From Nitrolancea sp040255925 (lineage in GTDB: Bacteria > Chloroflexota > Chloroflexia > Thermomicrobiales > Thermomicrobiaceae), in assembly GCA_040255925.1 (NCBI GenBank), contig JBDZVX010000068.1:1-13747 (forward strand): 13,747 nt of DNA. The letters run 5' to 3'. Positions 13,308-13,747 of this stretch are shown one piece after another. The translations under genes were made by a program, and so were the position numbers. The notes beneath the pieces were generated by a model that was not told the DNA's origin, did no database searches, and was given only the letters and a program-made list of their open reading frames with translations. The stretch's first letter is position 1. Every line of letters begins with the position of its first letter.

Positions 13308-13747
13308 CTACCAGCCGCGCGGCGCCAGCAGTTGTTCTTGGGGAATGGCCGAGAGTTCCAACCCGCGCATCGGCTCGCCGAGACCACGGCTGACCTCCGC
13401 CAGAATAGCGGGCTCCCGGAAATGGGTCGTGGCTTCGACAATCGCCTTGGCGCGGCCTGCCGGGTTGTCGGACTTGAAGATGCCGGAGCCGACGAAGACG
13501 CCCTCGGCGCCGAGTTGCATCACGAGCGCCGCGTCGGCCGGGGTCGCGACTCCACCGGCGCAGAAGAGGACGACCGGTAATTTGCCGGTTTCGGCGACGT
13601 CAACGACCAGTTCATAGGGCGCACCGAGATCCTTGGCCGCCGACATCAGTTCCTCGCGCGGCAATGACTGGAGCCGACGAATCTCATCAGTAATCTCGCG
13701 AAGGTGGCGCACCGCCTCGACGATGTTCCCGGTGCCGGCCTCGCCCT
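13308..13747 (-). CDS. pdxS: Pyridoxal 5'-phosphate synthase subunit PdxS (N-terminus beyond window)
   Basis: About 145 C-terminal residues of the roughly 290-residue synthase subunit, running off the right edge. Reading enters at GEAGTGNIVEAVRHLREI, a phosphate-binding segment specific to PdxS. It continues through PYELVVDVAETGKLPVVLFCAGGVATPADAALVMQLGAEGVFVGSGIFKSDNPAGRAKAIVEA, the second phosphate loop and C-terminal helices of the TIM barrel, and ends near LAPRGW. PdxS condenses the two sugar phosphates with the ammonia delivered by PdxT; the catalytic lysines lie partly outside the window. No frameshift or damage is seen. Identity is secure. Confidence 0.97.
   Translation of the reverse strand, partial: GEAGTGNIVEAVRHLREITDEIRRLQSLPREELMSAAKDLGAPYELVVDVAETGKLPVVLFCAGGVATPADAALVMQLGAEGVFVGSGIFKSDNPAGRAKAIVEATTHFREPAILAEVSRGLGEPMRGLELSAIPQEQLLAPRGW

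Overview
The window is high-GC bacterial DNA, and nearly every gene has a clear start and ribosome binding site. The gene content fits a Chloroflexota/Thermomicrobia-like or actinobacterial-like genome: a PdxS/PdxT vitamin B6 pair, a luciferase-like F420/FMN oxidoreductase, HypF, and two GT4 glycosyltransferases beside an FkbM methyltransferase. The taxon is an inference from gene content only. A run of exactly 100 N (4447-4546) marks a scaffold gap, so this is a draft assembly.

Left part, minus strand: hypF (hydrogenase maturation, C-terminal end beyond the left edge) lies downstream of a luciferase-like monooxygenase gene. After a 361-nt gap, a plus-strand pair follows: a small PRC-barrel protein and an unusual BON-domain protein. 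The BON protein has an N-terminal third made almost entirely of Tyr, Phe, Gly, Pro and Ala, and ends in a basic tail.

Centre: an FkbM-type methyltransferase (+, interrupted by the gap) and a GT4 glycosyltransferase (-) converge and share a 4-nt CTAG at their stop codons. The glycosyltransferase overlaps head to head by 11 nt with a second GT4 glycosyltransferase (+). Together they look like a small glycan module. Next come a membrane-anchored SurA-N-type protein, a TauE/SafE family permease and an OsmC-type peroxidase, all on the plus strand.

Right part, minus strand: pdxS (N-terminus beyond the right edge) and pdxT make the glutamine-dependent pyridoxal 5'-phosphate synthase. After a 654-nt intergenic region come a CLC-family chloride transporter with a CBS-domain pair and a small XRE regulator. 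That intergenic region is the most unusual DNA here. It has a near-consensus minus-strand promoter (TTGACA, 17 nt, TAGTAT). Immediately downstream are four tandem 24-bp units, each carrying a version of the palindrome AGCTCAATTGAGCT. Then comes a leader of about 330 nt with several small hairpins before the CLC start codon. No known riboswitch was recognised. The array looks like an operator cluster or a structured leader that controls the CLC gene.

No tRNA, rRNA, CRISPR array or insertion sequence was found.
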